NCBI GenBank assembly: GCA_023374025.1 | Contig: SIJG01000022.1 | Span: 620,001-684,000 of the forward strand | Length of the DNA stretch: 64,000 nucleotides | Direction: 5' to 3' | DNA from: Heterodera schachtii | Taxonomy: Eukaryota; Nematoda; Chromadorea; Rhabditida; Heteroderidae | Part shown: piece by piece, positions 1 through 11,818 of the stretch | Layout: every line of letters begins with the position of its first letter | Position numbering within the stretch: the stretch's first letter is position 1 | Program-made: the position numbers and the translations under genes | The notes under the pieces: generated by a model | What the model saw: only the letters and a program-made list of their open reading frames with translations | Databases searched by the model: none | Told to the model about the DNA's origin: nothing

Positions 1-50
1 TTAAATTTTCCGAAATTTAAAAAAAATAAAGAACAAATACCTGTCATAAG

Positions 51-748
51 TAGGGATGGGATTCTTAGTTTTTTAATTATTTTTTCTGCGGCTTTAACTC
101 GACGAGAAATTCACGAAAAACACATTCTCTTTCGAAAATTTTTCGTTTTTAGTGCCACTATTCATCACTAGGAATCACTATTTTGGAGCTTTGCCACTAA
201 AAAAAACTATTTCGGAAGTTGGCCACTAAAATAATTTTTTGCCACTATTTTGGCGTTTCGTCATTATTTTTGCCACTATTTTGGCATTTTTGGAAAACTT
301 ACCAAAAATTGCAATAAAAACGAAAAATACACCCCTAAGAATCGACCTAAAAAATTTTCAAAAATACACCCCTAAGAATCGACCTAAAAATTTTCAAAAA
401 TACACCCCTAAGAATCGACCTAAAAATTTTCAAAAATACACCACTAAGAATCGACCTAAAAATTTTCAAAAATACACCCCTAAGAATTGGAAAAATTTCA
501 CAAAAATTCTTCCCCCAAATTTTTTTTTCTTGTTCAATATTTGCTAAGAAAATATTTTGTAACTGCAATCAGTGAATAAAATCTTTTTCCTTAATTTTAA
601 ATTATTTTCAAATTAAAAATAGCTATTTAAAAAATTACACCCCTAAATTTGGAACTTTTCGCCACTATTTTTGCCACTATTTTGGCATTTTTTGGTCACT
701 ATTTAGTTAATTATTTTGGGATTTTTATCACTAAAAATCCCATCCCTA
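51..748. mobile_element. hAT-type non-autonomous element with 8-bp TSD
   Basis: Terminal inverted repeats TAGGGATGGGATT (51-63) and its complement ending at 748 are flanked by the perfect 8-bp direct repeat GTCATAAG (43-50 and 749-756). An 8-bp target duplication with a TAGGG/CAGGG-type terminus is the hallmark of hAT elements. The 698-bp body is AT-rich, repeats the phrase GCCACTATTTTGGC several times, contains a 36-bp tandem array and has no transposase ORF, so it must be mobilised in trans. Confidence 0.85.
328..490. repeat. 36-bp tandem repeat, about 4.4 copies
   Basis: The phrase TACACC recurs at 328, 365, 401, 437 and 473, giving a period of 36-37 bp; each unit contains CCTAAGAATCGACCTAAA. 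It lies inside the hAT-type element. Similar units in reverse orientation occur near 32700-32850. Both strands stay open across it, but only as low-complexity peptide, so it is not treated as coding. Confidence 0.85.
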
Positions 749-1012
749 GTCATAAGCCTTGCTGCTTCACTTTCTTTTGTAAATTCGGTACAAAATGAAA
801 AAAGCAAAACACAATCTTGCATCCGTTAAAGATTGTCGTAAAGGAATTTGACATAGCCATTTGAAAATCCATTTTTGAAATTGATTAACTAAATACATTT
901 AAAAATAGGTAATTTATTTATTGTTTTTTTTTGATATTTAATAAAATGTTTTTTATTTTATTTTTTTGGTTTTACTAAGTATTTGAATTTTAAAAATTTT
1001 TGCTTGGCGCCC

Positions 1013-1154
1013 AAACGAGCGCGCCCAAACGAGCTGGCGCCCAAACGAGCTGGCGCCCAAACGAGCTGGCGCCCAAACGAGCTGGCGCCCAAACGAGCGC
1101 GCCCAAACGAGCTGGCGCCCAAACGCCAGCGCCCAAACGAGCGCGCCCAAACGC
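1013..1154. repeat. GC-rich 16/14-bp minisatellite
   Basis: About nine or ten head-to-tail copies of GCTGGCGCCCAAACGA (16 bp), alternating with 14-bp GCGCGCCCAAACGA variants. It is an island of high GC in AT-rich DNA. The translated repeats in three frames are artefacts of the array. Confidence 0.85.
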
Positions 1155-2426
1155 GTGGGTCCCGTTTGGTTTAATCAGATTCGGAAGCTACCTATGTAAA
1201 ATAAATGAAATACTTTAGAAAATTAAGTTTTTTTTTTTTGGATAAAAACCCGTGATTTGCAACAATTTTACAGCTGTCTCTTCAAATTTTTATCGCCATA
1301 AATGATCTCGGCATTTTTCCACGCTCAACACGGAAAAAACTTATTTGACAAGATGTGATGGCGAAAAGTTATTTCAATGAGATCAATCGAGTAGATAAAT
1401 TTGTTGCTTCCAAATTATTCATAACAAAGCTATAATAATAGCAACAAAATTTTCATCATTTATCCCTAATTGAATATCTTCAAGATTAAATTCTTGGAAA
1501 ATATGCCCTTTTAAATTAAAAACTTTGAATTCAAATAATATAATTATGCTATTCCATTGAACCCAGAGGGATCAAAAGTTAAGCGCTTATCCAAAAAATT
1601 AAATGTCTTTGTTTTTAAAGTTTTCTTTTTGCGATTGGGTATTTATTGGCAAATTTTTTCAATTGCAACAAGGGTGAAGTATAAAAAACGGTTCCGCCAT
1701 TCAATAGAGCAAAAATGCTCTATTAAATTTGCCTTTTGAAAGGTGTGTGGACTCATCTAATTGTAAGCTACGGCTTGAAAGTCCTACTGTAATTGCCAAT
1801 TTATTAAGAATTAATTTAATGCTTTTATTTTTAACTAAATTTCAATACCAAAAATTATTTAATATATTTTTACAATTGTTTTGGTGCTCAGGACTAAAAA
1901 TTTCCAAAGATTTTTCTCTGCTGATCGCGATTATCGAGCCTCATTACTCTTTGGCTCAGGTAAATCCTTATATGAAGAACAGTCATATTTTCAATTTTTT
2001 TATTATTCGAAAAGTTGCAATTGGTTTAAAATTTAAAATTCTCTCAACGGCTCCTTTGGCATCATAAATTATATTTGTTTAATAATGCATTCAAAAATTA
2101 TTACTAAAACCAATTTAATAATTTTCCAAAATAATTAATAAATCCTTTCGTATAAAATATTTTTATTTATAATTTAATTTTAAGTTTTGCTTTTCGTGAA
2201 TCTAATTGACTTTTTTATAAGAAAAACTATAAAAAATATGTATTTGCGTAGGAATTAAAAAGACTTTCTTACTGGCGAAACACCCAAAATAATTCTCTTC
2301 GTAAAATAAAAAATGCCATTGAACTAATGGGTTAGCAATTATATGAAAATCCATATTTTTATTCATGAAAACTGCGGTGAGGCCTAAAACGCACGAAAAA
2401 CATGTTTTAGCTTTGTTTGCAGCTTC

Positions 2427-2940
2427 TAGGATGGAGTTCAATATCTATATTTTCCATATTTCGCAATTTATGTCCATATTTCCATATTTTGCATTTTTAC
2501 CCACATTTTATGTCCATATTTTGGCATTTTCCCGTAAAAACTCTATAAGAATGGCCCCCATCAGCTAAGTTGGGCTTCTGACTCCTGAAGACCAGAAATT
2601 TTCCGAAAAGTCATTTTGAAAATTTTTAGTTTAAAATAAACTTACTTTAAAAATAGGTAGATTTGCTTCAATAATAAGCAGAAAAAAGGAGAAAAATTTC
2701 AGCTTTTTGATCGTTTTCATTAAAAAGGGCTTTTTTCCTTCTAAAACGAGTTTTATAACCGTATTCAGCCATTTTAAATGTTTTTACAAGAATTTATCAA
2801 TTTGTAGGGATTTTGGAAAATTTACCTCTTAATTCGGAAAATTTATGTCCATATTTTTGCAATTTTATGTCCATATTTCGCGATTTTTGGTCCATATTTT
2901 ATGGCCATTTTCGCAATTTTATACCCATATAATTCCCACC
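2427..2940. repeat. TCCATATTT-rich interspersed repeat
   Basis: The ends are weakly inverted (TAGGATGGAGTTCAATA at 2427 and the complement-like TATAATTCCCACCCTA near 2940). The interior repeats TATGTCCATATTT. A related stretch occurs at about 36430-36510. The corresponding place upstream of sulfotransferase copy 2 lacks it, which supports an insertion. I could not find a clean target duplication, so the class is unknown. Confidence 0.5.
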
Positions 2941-3019
2941 CTAAATACCATACTTTAAAACAAGAATTGGCATAAAAATACTTAATATTATTTTAAAATT
3001 AATAATTTAATTTTCAGCA

Positions 3020-5262
3020 ATGCGAAAATTGCGTGTTCCAATTTTACTTGTGCTGTTGAGCCCAGTGATTATTTTGATATTAAAATTTTTATTGCATGAA
3101 AATATGCCGACAAAAATAACAATAAACCCTGTTGCGGGAAATTTTATGCAACCAAGGATTTTGTTTTTTGATAGTGACGTAGACACCCCAAAGTTGCTGC
3201 TTGGAATGAACACCCAAGTAAAGAGTAAACCATAACATATATTTCTTGGCACAAACAATTATAAAATTAAGCCATTGCCAACAAAAAGCCACTTTGGCAT
3301 ATTTAATGAGGATTGGGACAGTATTTGTAGAAGTGATGACCAGCAGCAATGTGTGAGAAAATTTGATGGAAAATTCCAGCGCAATGTTGTGGGTTTTATT
3401 AAAAAATTAATATACATTATTAAACAAATAAATTAAAGTAAATTAAATTAAATAAACCAATTATATTTTATATTCAATTTTAGTTTATTCCGTCGCTTAA
3501 ATTGGCCGGATGTTTGATTGCAAAAAATTCAAATGTTTTCTTGGAGTCGCTGTTTTGCTACTTAACAAACATGAACAAAATTAACATTAACACGACAAAT
3601 ATCGATTACGAACTTTTCAATTTGTTTGTTCATAGTTTATTAATAATTAAACGTGGCTTAGAGAGAATGGCATTATTTTTTTAAATTTTAAATTTTAGAC
3701 CGAGAATTAGAATGATGTTTTGTTATGTTGAGTCACCGTATTATGCTGAATTGCCAATGGAAGAGGTATAATTTTGATTTGAATTTGTTTATTTGGCGTT
3801 GTGTCTGTCTCTGTCGTTTCCCCTTCACAGATTGTGAACAATGTTTCAATCACAAAAGATCCAACCAATGAATTGCAGCTATGGAAAATGGTTGCTTTGG
3901 TGCGTGACCCAATTGAACGATTTATTTCTGGTTTTGTTGACAAATGTTTCCAGTAATATTTTCTACCATTTTTTTTACAGTAGTCGAGGGCAAGGGGGGG
4001 GGGGGACGGTAGGGTGGGTGGGCCGGGCCGTTCATTTTTACATTTTTAACTTCAATTGAAAATTAAATGCTTAATTTATTTGTTTATATATATATATTTA
4101 AATCGTCAATTTTTTTTTGTTCCATTTTTCGGACTCTATTCCAGCAGTTTTTCGTACTTTATCGTTGAAGTTTAATAATAAAAAAAGAAAACAATTCTAA
4201 TTTTGGTTTAAAATTTCTTTTTATCAGGTAAATCTGGCAAAAGTTTCCGCGGTTCCACACACATTTGCGTCTATGTCCAAAATCGGGTTCAAACTCAAGT
4301 TTTTTTCAATCCCTGATAGCCTAATCAGCATTATATAAGTAATAGAAAGTGATTGGATCTAATAATTTTCTCGTTATTTTAAATTTTAAGTCATCAATTA
4401 TTCAAACAGGCTATCAGGGCGATAAAAATCCGATTTTGGACATAGGAGCAAATGCCCGAGGCACAAATGTCCGAGGCGCAAATCTCTGGGCACTGTTGCC
4501 ACAAATGTGGGAGGCAAAAAAATAGGGCGCCATTTTCAAGTTTTTGATTTGAGACCCAAACGGCCGCCTCCCGACCGTAGGGCACTTTTACCATTTTTAA
4601 AAATAATTTCGTATTCGATTTCAAGTTTTTCATTATTATTATTATTGCAGAGCACCATTGTATAGTTCTGATGCCACTGGTGGACGACAATATTGCAATG
4701 GCTGTGGGCCAAATTTGACATGTTTTGTCATGACGGAATATGAAAAAATGTTAAACCATTCTTCGTCCAACCTTTCATTTGTGCCCACTTCGGAGGACGT
4801 GCATTTTTTTCCACAAAATTGGTATTAAATAATATCTCCCTGTCCATGGGCATCTGTCCATGTTGTTTGGGCCAAAAATTTCAAGAAAAACCGCGAAAAA
4901 AGTAATTTATATAAATAAATTTTATTTTTAGGCTATGCCCGTTCCAGAGAATCAATTTCACGTTAATTAAATATAAAAGTTTGGCCAAAGCTGAGGATGA
5001 ACAAAATTTCACAGACCAATTCGTGGCATTTTTGGCAAATATTCCAAGCTTAAGCCCAGAAACGATTGAATTCGTCCGAGCCCAAGCGGGTTTGAAGCTT
5101 GGCCATCACACTTCGGGATCGGCCGCGTATAAATTTGTGAAGAAGCGGCTTTATGAAAGCCCATTTTTGATGGAATTTCTTGTGCGGATGTTTTACTGGG
5201 ACTTCAAAGTGTTGGGCTTCCCATTGCCAAAACTTTTTGAAATACGCTATGGAACGATTTGA
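3020..5262 (+). CDS. Carbohydrate sulfotransferase-like type II membrane protein, copy 1
   Basis: Seven exons (3020-3217, 3272-3388, 3484-3623, 3699-3765, 3831-3952, 4651-4821, 4932-5262) with GT-AG borders keep one frame and give 381 aa. A hydrophobic anchor (about residues 6-24) follows a short basic N-terminus, as in Golgi type II enzymes. Exon 5 carries ALVRDPIERFISGFVDKC, which has the form of the 3'-phosphate-binding motif of PAPS-dependent sulfotransferases. Exon 6 has CNGCGPNLTCF and HFFPQNW, typical of the nematode branch of Sulfotransfer_2. The expected role is transfer of sulfate from PAPS to a glycan in the secretory pathway; the substrate is unknown. TTTTCAG lies two bases before the ATG, a likely SL trans-splice acceptor. 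Intron 5 is the largest and holds an inverted repeat. A near-identical paralog lies 11.6 kb downstream. Confidence 0.85.
4240..4500. repeat. Fold-back repeat in intron 5 of copy 1
   Basis: ATGTCCAAAATCGGGTT near 4274 faces its complement around 4429-4443 (ATCCGATTTTGGACATAG), followed by several copies of a GAGGCGCAAATG-like phrase. The same family, also as inverted arms, occurs at 63362-63645, and one arm is present at about 16880-16945 in intron 5 of copy 2. Confidence 0.6.
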
Positions 5263-6085
5263 CTCAATGTAATTGAATCAATTCGATCAATTTTCTGTAA
5301 ATTTGTGCTCTTTCTATCTTTGCTTTTTGTTTTCGCATTTGGTATTTTTGAAAAATTTTGTCTGTACATTTATTTTTGCAAAATGTTCCAATATCTTTGG
5401 TATTTTTTTGAAAATTTTTGCATCTCTATATCATCTTGAGAGTGTTCCGTTAACCATGAAACTATTGATCAAAATGGCACTTTTTAGAAGAAAAGATACA
5501 GAAAAGCTTATTATTTTTGAGAAAACCAACCAACAATTGATAGGTTCCACCCTTTTATTGTTTTTTAAATAAATTTACCAATTTTAGAAAGTTATAGTTT
5601 TCTTGAAGGTTCTTTTGAAAATTTCCTAAAATTGATTTTTGTAAAATTTTCCGTTTTTCATTGTTTATAGGGCCGCTTTAATAGAGGAGTCCGTTTGAAA
5701 AACCCAGTACGTACGGCTCCATGAAAATGCGATACTGTGAGAACTATTTACAAAATAAGAAAATACGACACTAGTCCTGTTAAAACCAAAAATATTACAG
5801 TTTTACATTAATGTTAAATTTTTTTGGAAAATTTTTTCCGTCTTTCTGATCAAAATATCCTCTTTAATGATGGATATTCTAATGAGGGTTCTTAATCACC
5901 ACTTCCTCATTGCTTCAAGAGAGAGGAGTTCCATGTCAGATGGAAAGCCAAAGCTTCCTGAACGGCTGGGTTTTAGCCGAATGATTAGTCACCCACCGCC
6001 AAGCGTTGAAGTGCGAATTTTATCACCACGGATGCAAAGGCCAAAATTAATCAACAATCGAAATTTAAAGTGACAGCTTGCCCAA

Positions 6086-6461
6086 TGTGAGGGGGAGTGA
6101 TTGGACGTAACCCTATCTAAGAAAAATAGACTAAACCCAACATTTAGCGGAATCTAAAACGGGCACGGTTAAATTAATAAATATTTTTATCAAGCATATC
6201 ATTGTACCATACGTCCAAGAAACCTTGACCAATTCTGTGGTGTATTCATCCCCTTATTTATTTATCGATTAATTTGCTGTCCCTTGACCTCTGCCCCTCC
6301 CCCTCTTCTTTGTTATTTAAGTCCGTCCCTTTCCCCCTTCTTTCTTCTTCCCAGCGTCATTCATATTATTTTGTGCTGTTGACTTTTTCCCTTTGCTCTG
6401 CATTTATTTGTAATTGATTTTCTCCAAATAAATTATTTATAAACTGTTGTCGGACACAACA
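6086..6461 (+). mobile_element. LTR of a decayed Ty3/gypsy-like element
   Basis: A TG...CA unit starting TGTGAGGGGGAGTGATTGG and ending in ACAACA contains a pyrimidine-rich middle and an AATAAA near the 3' part. It is followed six bases later by TGGCGCAGTCAGC, a typical gypsy primer-binding site context. No matching second LTR was seen, so the element is truncated. The region 5270-6085 upstream contains nothing I can name. Confidence 0.65.
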
Positions 6462-6467
6462 GTTTTC

Positions 6468-6480
6468 TGGCGCAGTCAGC
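6468..6480 (+). other. Primer-binding site of the gypsy remnant
   Basis: TGGCGCAGTCAGC directly downstream of the LTR matches the usual TGG-starting PBS placement in Ty3/gypsy elements. It marks the LTR as a 5' LTR in plus orientation. Confidence 0.55.
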
Positions 6481-6700
6481 AAACAGCAACAAAGCGGAAC
6501 AGCGGCCATTCTTCCGACTCTTCAAAATTCACCCAGGTGGTGTGCGGTCCGCAAGACGCGGTTAATATCGTCGAAAAACCTAAATCACCAAGACGGTGTG
6601 CTGTTCCTCGAGACGAGGTTTTTCGTCATTCGCCGAATTCAACAAAAGTGCCCCCCTAACTTGCAGTTGGAGTCTTTCAGTTTTTAACTGACTGGCACTA

Positions 6701-6850
6701 ATGGCTCAACCAGTGCCACAAGCGGCGGGAAAAGTCGGAAAAGGCCCTGGTGCCTATTCCCCAGAGATGTCTTGGGACACCTGGTAGGAACGGTTCGAGT
6801 TTTTCATTAAACTCCGAGGAATAACCGATGAATACACCACAAATTCTTAG
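6701..6850 (+). pseudogene. Gypsy gag N-terminal fragment
   Basis: An ATG at 6701 opens a short frame (MAQPVPQAAGKVGKG) that contains MSWDTW, then an in-frame stop and ERFEFFIKLRGITDEY, resembling the start of gypsy Gag (W-x-x-W followed by ERFEFF). It ends after about 50 codons where minus-strand integrase sequence begins, so the element is internally deleted and rearranged. Confidence 0.55.
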
Positions 6851-7050
6851 TTGAAAGACTTATTGTCTAAGCCGGGCCAATAGACATGTTGACGAGCCAA
6901 GGCTTTCATGCGGACAATGCCAGGTGGAGCAAAGTGTAGAGCAATCAAAACACGTTTGCAAAGTGATGCCAGCACAACGACTCTGTTTCCTGATAAATGG
7001 GAACCACCCGCAACCGAGAGGGTGTTGCTTTTTTGGAAAAACGGCAGCAA
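6847..7050 (-). pseudogene. Gypsy integrase H2C2 zinc-binding fragment
   Basis: The minus-strand frame contains NRVVVLASL, VLIALHFAPPGIVRMKALAR and HVYWPGLD, the signature of the N-terminal HHCC region of Ty3/gypsy integrase. Only about 67 residues remain. The histidine expected in the H-x-G-H-P context is altered (HFAPPG), consistent with decay. It lies opposite in strand to the gag fragment and LTR just upstream, so either an inversion or a second insertion happened here. Confidence 0.65.
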
Positions 7051-8060
7051 ATCATTGGCAGAACATTTGTTTGGCCAGCCCGAACGAACATACCGAATTA
7101 CTTGTTGTAGTAGTTCTTATTCGGCGGTACACAAACAACTCCTCTTCAAATTCCGCACTATTCATCCATAATAAATTTCTTTGAAAAATCGTAATAAATG
7201 TCAAACGAATTTGCTTTCAGATTTCTGCCATTACATTTTTCGACTTTTTTTGGCCTGGGGCTCTTTGCTAGCTAAATGAAGTTTTTTTATTTTGTTCTTC
7301 GTTTGATCGCCGATTTTTTGATGGGCGGGGGGGGGAAGAGGCAATGCTGCTAAAGCAATGGCCCCCAAGCAGCTGATCACCGATCGGAACGGAGAAGGGC
7401 GCCATTGTTAGGTACAAAAAATGGCTAATAAAACAGAGGGGAATGAGTTCATTTGGTCATTTTTAGCCCGGGATTGAACGAATTTTCGGTCAATTTTATT
7501 ACTTTTTACATCCTTATTTAATTCAATTCAATTTAATTAATTTAATCAGCCCTTCTCTTTTAGCTGCCAAATTTCTAAGTATGTTTTAACTTACTATGAT
7601 CTAAAAAAAGGCTCAAAAATCCCCATTTTATTATTATTTTCCATTATTTTTCTAAAAGCTTTTTTTTCAATTAAATCACAAAATTTTATTCGGCGGCACT
7701 TTACCATCAACTTACAACCATATTGAATTTTTTATGCCCTAAAAACTCTGTTCGCCTATAAGATTTGGAACTTTCAATTAAATGGGACAAATTTGAGACT
7801 GTTTGCTAAATGGTTTTTTAAAAAATGGGTACCTTTTCCAAGACAAACTGAAATTTTAAAAGTGAATTGGGCTTAAAAATAAGAGTTAACTGTTTCTTTT
7901 CCTTTTCAATTTTTGGTAATGATTAAAATTTATTATTATTATAAACTGACTTATTTTTCAACGAATAATTACATGAGTTTTTTTTAAATAATAAAACATG
8001 GAAAAATGTGAAAGTGTGACTTCCGAAAAATGCTAACAAATATTCTTTTATTTTTTAAAA
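7051..8060. other. Intergenic, no gene recognised
   Basis: Mostly AT-rich sequence with a short GC-rich patch near 7325-7410. No ORF longer than about 85 codons looks coding and no clear repeat was seen. Confidence 0.4.
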
Positions 8061-8064
8061 TACA

Positions 8065-8679
8065 GGGCCAACGTATCATGGAATGCAGCTGCCATGAATC
8101 AAGCAGGTGTTCATTTGGCGCAGCACAAGCAATTTGTTTTGGTGCCAGCCTTTCCTTTTCACTCTGAGCACCGCAAACAACAACAACAAAATGTTCAGCA
8201 ACGCCAGCAACAACAACGTAACAACATTTTCTGCCTTTTCAGTTCCCTTCAAGGCAGCAGCAACAAAACATCAACAATTTGTCCAGCAATACCAAGATCA
8301 CGACTACCAGCACCACGACCACCACGACCAACTCCAGCAACATCAACAATTCCAAAATGTACAGCAAGAGAATGGACAAATGCTTGTAATGCTTGCGCAG
8401 CGGAACCACAGCAACCGCAACAAACAATTTTGCATAATCAGAGAGCAGGATCGCCACAACAACAACAATAACTAACATCAGTTGCTCAACAGCAGCAGCA
8501 CGCACAAACAACTTCACAACAAATTCTACCGCAACAAATTCAGCAATTCCAACAGCAGCAAACGCAAGAAGAACAACAAACAAATCGTCTGCCGCAACCT
8601 CCAGTGCCGCAACAACAACAAAAATTTGAATTTGTACCAGCAACCAATGCAACCCTATCAGGGTGAAATTCAACAGATT
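8065..8679 (+). pseudogene. Gln-rich coding remnant
   Basis: After an acceptor-like AATACAG at about 8064 one frame runs through 8670 with a single stop (TAA at 8471). It encodes Gln/Asn-rich peptide with blocks such as KQQQQNVQQRQQQQ and QQFQQQQTQEEQQ, then FEFVPATNA. The CAA/CAG repeats give open frames in several registers, so coding is supported only by composition and by continuation of the same register after the stop. It could be an exon of a Q-rich regulator or a pseudogene. The long hydrophobic minus-strand frame across the same bases is the complement of the CAA repeats. Confidence 0.35.
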
Positions 8680-8789
8680 TATAATGGAATTGAAGCGGTA
8701 AATTATTCAAAAAATATAAAAACCAACAAATATTATAAGATAAAATACGCATCCAAGCAATTTCTTCTGCTACAACCGTGCCACTGATG

Positions 8790-9690
8790 GAGGACCAAAT
8801 GTAAAATAATCAAATAAAAAATTTAAGAAGAAGAAAGATAAACAAATTTTAACGTCGGAGTTGTGCGCCGCGACGCAACCGTGGCGGTGGACCTGATGAA
8901 AGTGAAAATGGAAAAGCCAAAAATTTTCTGTTATTTCGCCCAAATATTAAATCTTTAAATAAAAAAATTTGTCTCGGGAATCAAAAAATTGAGCTGAGGG
9001 GCCGAGGTCGCATAGTCAGTCCACCCTCTTCCTCGCCTCGCCCCCACCACCGCCATGCCACCAGCACAACCGCGCGGTTTAACTCATGGGCAGATGGGCC
9101 GAAACTTTCATACAATTAAGTGGACCTTGAACTTCGGAAGAAATGGGTTCCATTTGCCATGAAAGATTTGGGATGGGTTCTTTGGACGCGACCAGAATAC
9201 TTGTGACCATTTTTGCATTTTGAATGTGCTAGAAAATGGTTTCATAGAGTTGGTAAGTGTGCGAATTGTCTCGTGGGCACCTTAGAATCTATGAAACCAT
9301 TCGTCGCATTCAAACTTCAAATAATGACACGGAGTGTTTTGATCAACTCGGAACCCATTTTCAACTCGTTCCTAGCAATGCAACACATTGGGGTTGGGGG
9401 TAAATTGAAACATAAGAAGTTATTTATTGTGATTTTTATTTCATTGAAATAAAATGGGTTTTATTTCACCTTAGTAAAAGATGGCTATATTAAAAACAAA
9501 GCTGTCGAATTCAAATTTTAAACCAAAAATAGTCGCAAAAAGGTACTGCAAATCTCTATTGGTATTAAATTTAACCAAAAGAAGGACGCCCAAAAAATCA
9601 AGATCTCAAAATGATCAATTAATCAGTATTAAGACTCAACCAGCTTTCGTAAATTCGTCGTGTTTTGTAAATTTTACCTAATGCCAAAGA
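8790..9690. other. Intergenic, no gene recognised
   Basis: Contains a GC-rich stretch (about 8996-9085). Short frames at 9213-9452 and 9481-9681 show no recognisable motif and no splice context that connects them. Confidence 0.3.
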
Positions 9691-10260
9691 TTTGACAACA
9701 GTTCGTGTCGTCAATTTTTTGATCACGAGCGAAGACCAACTGGAAGGGACACCACTACCACTGAAGGGCCCAATCCGAAACGAAAGCACTGATTTGGGTT
9801 AGCACGAGTCGATCTTTGATCAGATCACTATTCCCCTCCACCACACATTTTCATCCCTGCTTTTTCGCTTCTCCATTTTCCTCTTCCCCGCCTCTTTTTA
9901 TCCAATCTTGCCAACTTTTAAACTGATTCCTATCATTTGTTCCATTTGCACTTTGTTTCCCTCTCTTCCTCCGTTTTTCTGCCGCTGAATTCAAATGTTC
10001 GTCCCCCCTTGTTTACGATTTCATCGGCCAATTCCACCTAGCCTTTCTCTCTCTCAGTTCCGTCCCATTCCTTTGGGTTAATCTGATCGGTCTTTGGCCG
10101 ATTATCTCCCCCTCCTCCTCTCGTCTTCCACTGCATTTTTTGTCACTTTTCCCTTCTTTTGTCCATTTCATTGTTCATTAGTTTGCCGAGAGGAAGAGAG
10201 GACAGAGGCGAGAGTTTCAATTTTTCTGTTGCCTTATTTTTTTACTCCAATAAATTTTAT
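9690..10260 (+). mobile_element. Possible LTR-like retroelement remnant
   Basis: A long pyrimidine-rich stretch (9830-10150) of CTTCCCC/CTCTC character ending in AATAAA resembles in composition the gypsy LTRs at 6086-6461 and 31013-31312. I found no second copy and no PBS, so this is a compositional suggestion only. Confidence 0.25.
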
Positions 10261-10479
10261 TCGTATAATTTGATATGATAAAAAACTGGAAAATGCCAAA
10301 ATTTTGCTAAAATAGTTGCAACAATTGAAACATAATTGTTCAAAAATGCGAAAATTTCTTAAAAATCTCATAATATTTGCACAATTTCAAAATAATTTAT
10401 TTTTTTTATAACTTTTTTGTTTACAAGCAAAATAGTTGAAAAACAATTTTTTTTAATTTCAGAAGCCAAATAATTGTTA

Positions 10480-10690
10480 AAAAGTTTCATTCCGGCTTCC
10501 TTTTTGGAAAAATTCAATATTTTCGACATGGCAACAAAATTTTCTGCGTCGCGCTTTTTCAAAGTAAAATTTCGCAAACAAGGGGTCTGGCGGTGCCGAT
10601 AGGCGCCGACGTGGAAAAAATTTGAAAATTTGAGTGAAATTTGGTAACAAATTTTCACCAAAAATTGCCAAATTTTTTCGGTTTTAAGCC
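10480..10690. repeat. Dispersed repeat with GC-rich palindromic core
   Basis: The core GGCGGTGCCGATAGGCGCCG (from about 10590) is one of ten occurrences in the window of a CGGCGGCGCCTATCGGCACC-type palindrome, flanked on one side by AAATTTTC and GTTAACAAAT-like phrases and on the other by TTTTTCAAA. Other copies are at about 14170, 19470, 28670, 28920, 40795, 40930, 41193, 43866 and 44442. Confidence 0.7.
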
Positions 10691-11170
10691 AAGCGACGAA
10701 TTTTTTGCTTTTAAAAATGCTTTTTTTATTCAGCTCGATTGTCCATTAGAAGTAGGTGAAGCGGCAAAAAAATTCTTGACCTTATATTTCTTAACGGAGC
10801 ATACGATTTGTTAACAGATTTTGTTCAAAAAAGCAATTATTTCCATTTTTTGGCAATTTTTTAGCAACTATTTTGTGCATTTTTCAGTTTTTTAGATACA
10901 AAAATCCAGTACCTGATAATGAACAAAAAACACCAAAAATTTTGGTTTCACGAAAAACAAACGTTTCAAAAAAATTTTAATATAAATTCTTGTTTTGTCT
11001 CGAAACCCGACCCAAAATCATCGGGTCGAGTTTCGGGACGTGAAAAATGTCGGTCACCAAAAATGATTAAAGGAAGCAGATAAAGAGAATTATTATGTTG
11101 TTGTTTTTTTTGCGTAAATTTGAATATTTTTCTGACTGCTCAAAAGTTCAATCTTTAGGGGGTGCATATT

Positions 11171-11211
11171 CACCTCCCGCCTCTCGTCCCAAAAAACGAG
11201 AGGCGGGAGTC
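11171..11211. repeat. Perfect 14-bp stem hairpin
   Basis: CTCCCGCCTCTCGT and its exact complement ACGAGAGGCGGGAG are separated by a short CCCAAAA loop. A second imperfect GC-rich hairpin (CGAAACCCGACCC and GGGTCGAGTTTCG) lies at 10990-11030. No gene is adjacent; it is probably transposon-derived. Confidence 0.6.
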
Positions 11212-11512
11212 CCAAAAATGGCGAGAGTTGGCGAGAGGCAAGAGTTGTCCCACTCCTGATACACAGGTTTGGCCTTGTCCAAAATATTGGTGGGAGCAGC
11301 TTCCTAATAACTAAGCAGCCCATCAGCCGGCATTCAGCACATTTGCATTTTGTCTCCCTCCCTTACTTCCGTAAGGGAGTTGCTTCTCGCTTCGCCGTCC
11401 ACTGCCACCCTAGTTCTTTCTGCACCTCTGCTTATGCACAACGCTGTCAACATAAGCCCGAGGGTGCACACCTCACTTCGCCGGCCATTTGCAGCACTTG
11501 CCTATTCTTAAC

Positions 11513-11810
11513 CAAGGGCGTAGCCAGACCCTTGGCTTCGGGGGGGCTGAAGTCAAAAATTCGATTTTTAGGGGTGTATTTTTCTTTTTTCAGCCGATTT
11601 TTAGGGGTGTATTTTTGCTTTTTTGAAATCCCGAATTAGGGGGGTTATTTTGCAAAATTTTTCGCCGCCGGGAAAATTTTTGAGTATTTTAATGCACTTT
11701 TGTTAAGAAAATTGTTTAAAATTTCAAAAAATTTACTGAAATTTTTTTACTTTTTTGGGTTTCGGGGGGGGCTTTAGCCCCCTCAGCCCCCCCCCCTGCC
11801 TACGCCCTTG
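11513..11810. mobile_element. hAT-type MITE with 8-bp TSD
   Basis: Terminal inverted repeats CAAGGGCGTAGCCAG and CTGCCTACGCCCTTG are flanked by the perfect 8-bp duplication TTCTTAAC (11505-11512 and 11811-11818). The 298-bp body has runs of G/C next to the ends (GGGGGGGCT and AGCCCCCC) and the phrase TTTTTAGGGGTGTATTTTT twice, a phrase also seen near 52090. No coding capacity. Confidence 0.9.
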
Positions 11811-11818
11811 TTCTTAAC

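Larger units (their letters stand above)
1240..5700 (+). repeat. Segmental duplicon A (with sulfotransferase copy 1)
   Basis: From about 1240 the sequence aligns by eye with the region starting near 13440: the shared phrase GTCTCTTCAAATTTTTATC and a matching stretch to about 1540. It continues through the sulfotransferase gene and past its stop to GCTTTAATAGAGG near 5690, matched at about 18100. The copies differ by insertions, for example the 2427-2940 repeat present only here, and by substitutions, so the duplication is not very recent. Everything between 1160 and 2940 other than listed repeats shows no convincing gene. Confidence 0.7.

Noticed and set aside
983..1218. Arg/Pro-rich and Trp/Arg-rich frames
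   Set aside because: Products of the 16-bp minisatellite.
8239..8673. 144-residue very hydrophobic frame on the minus strand
   Set aside because: It is the complement of a CAA/CAG-rich tract, which translates to Val/Leu runs; the opposite strand explains it.
9075..9100. Possible spliced-leader RNA gene (GGTTTAACTC start)
   Set aside because: The rest of the nematode SL sequence, a donor site and an Sm-binding site are absent.
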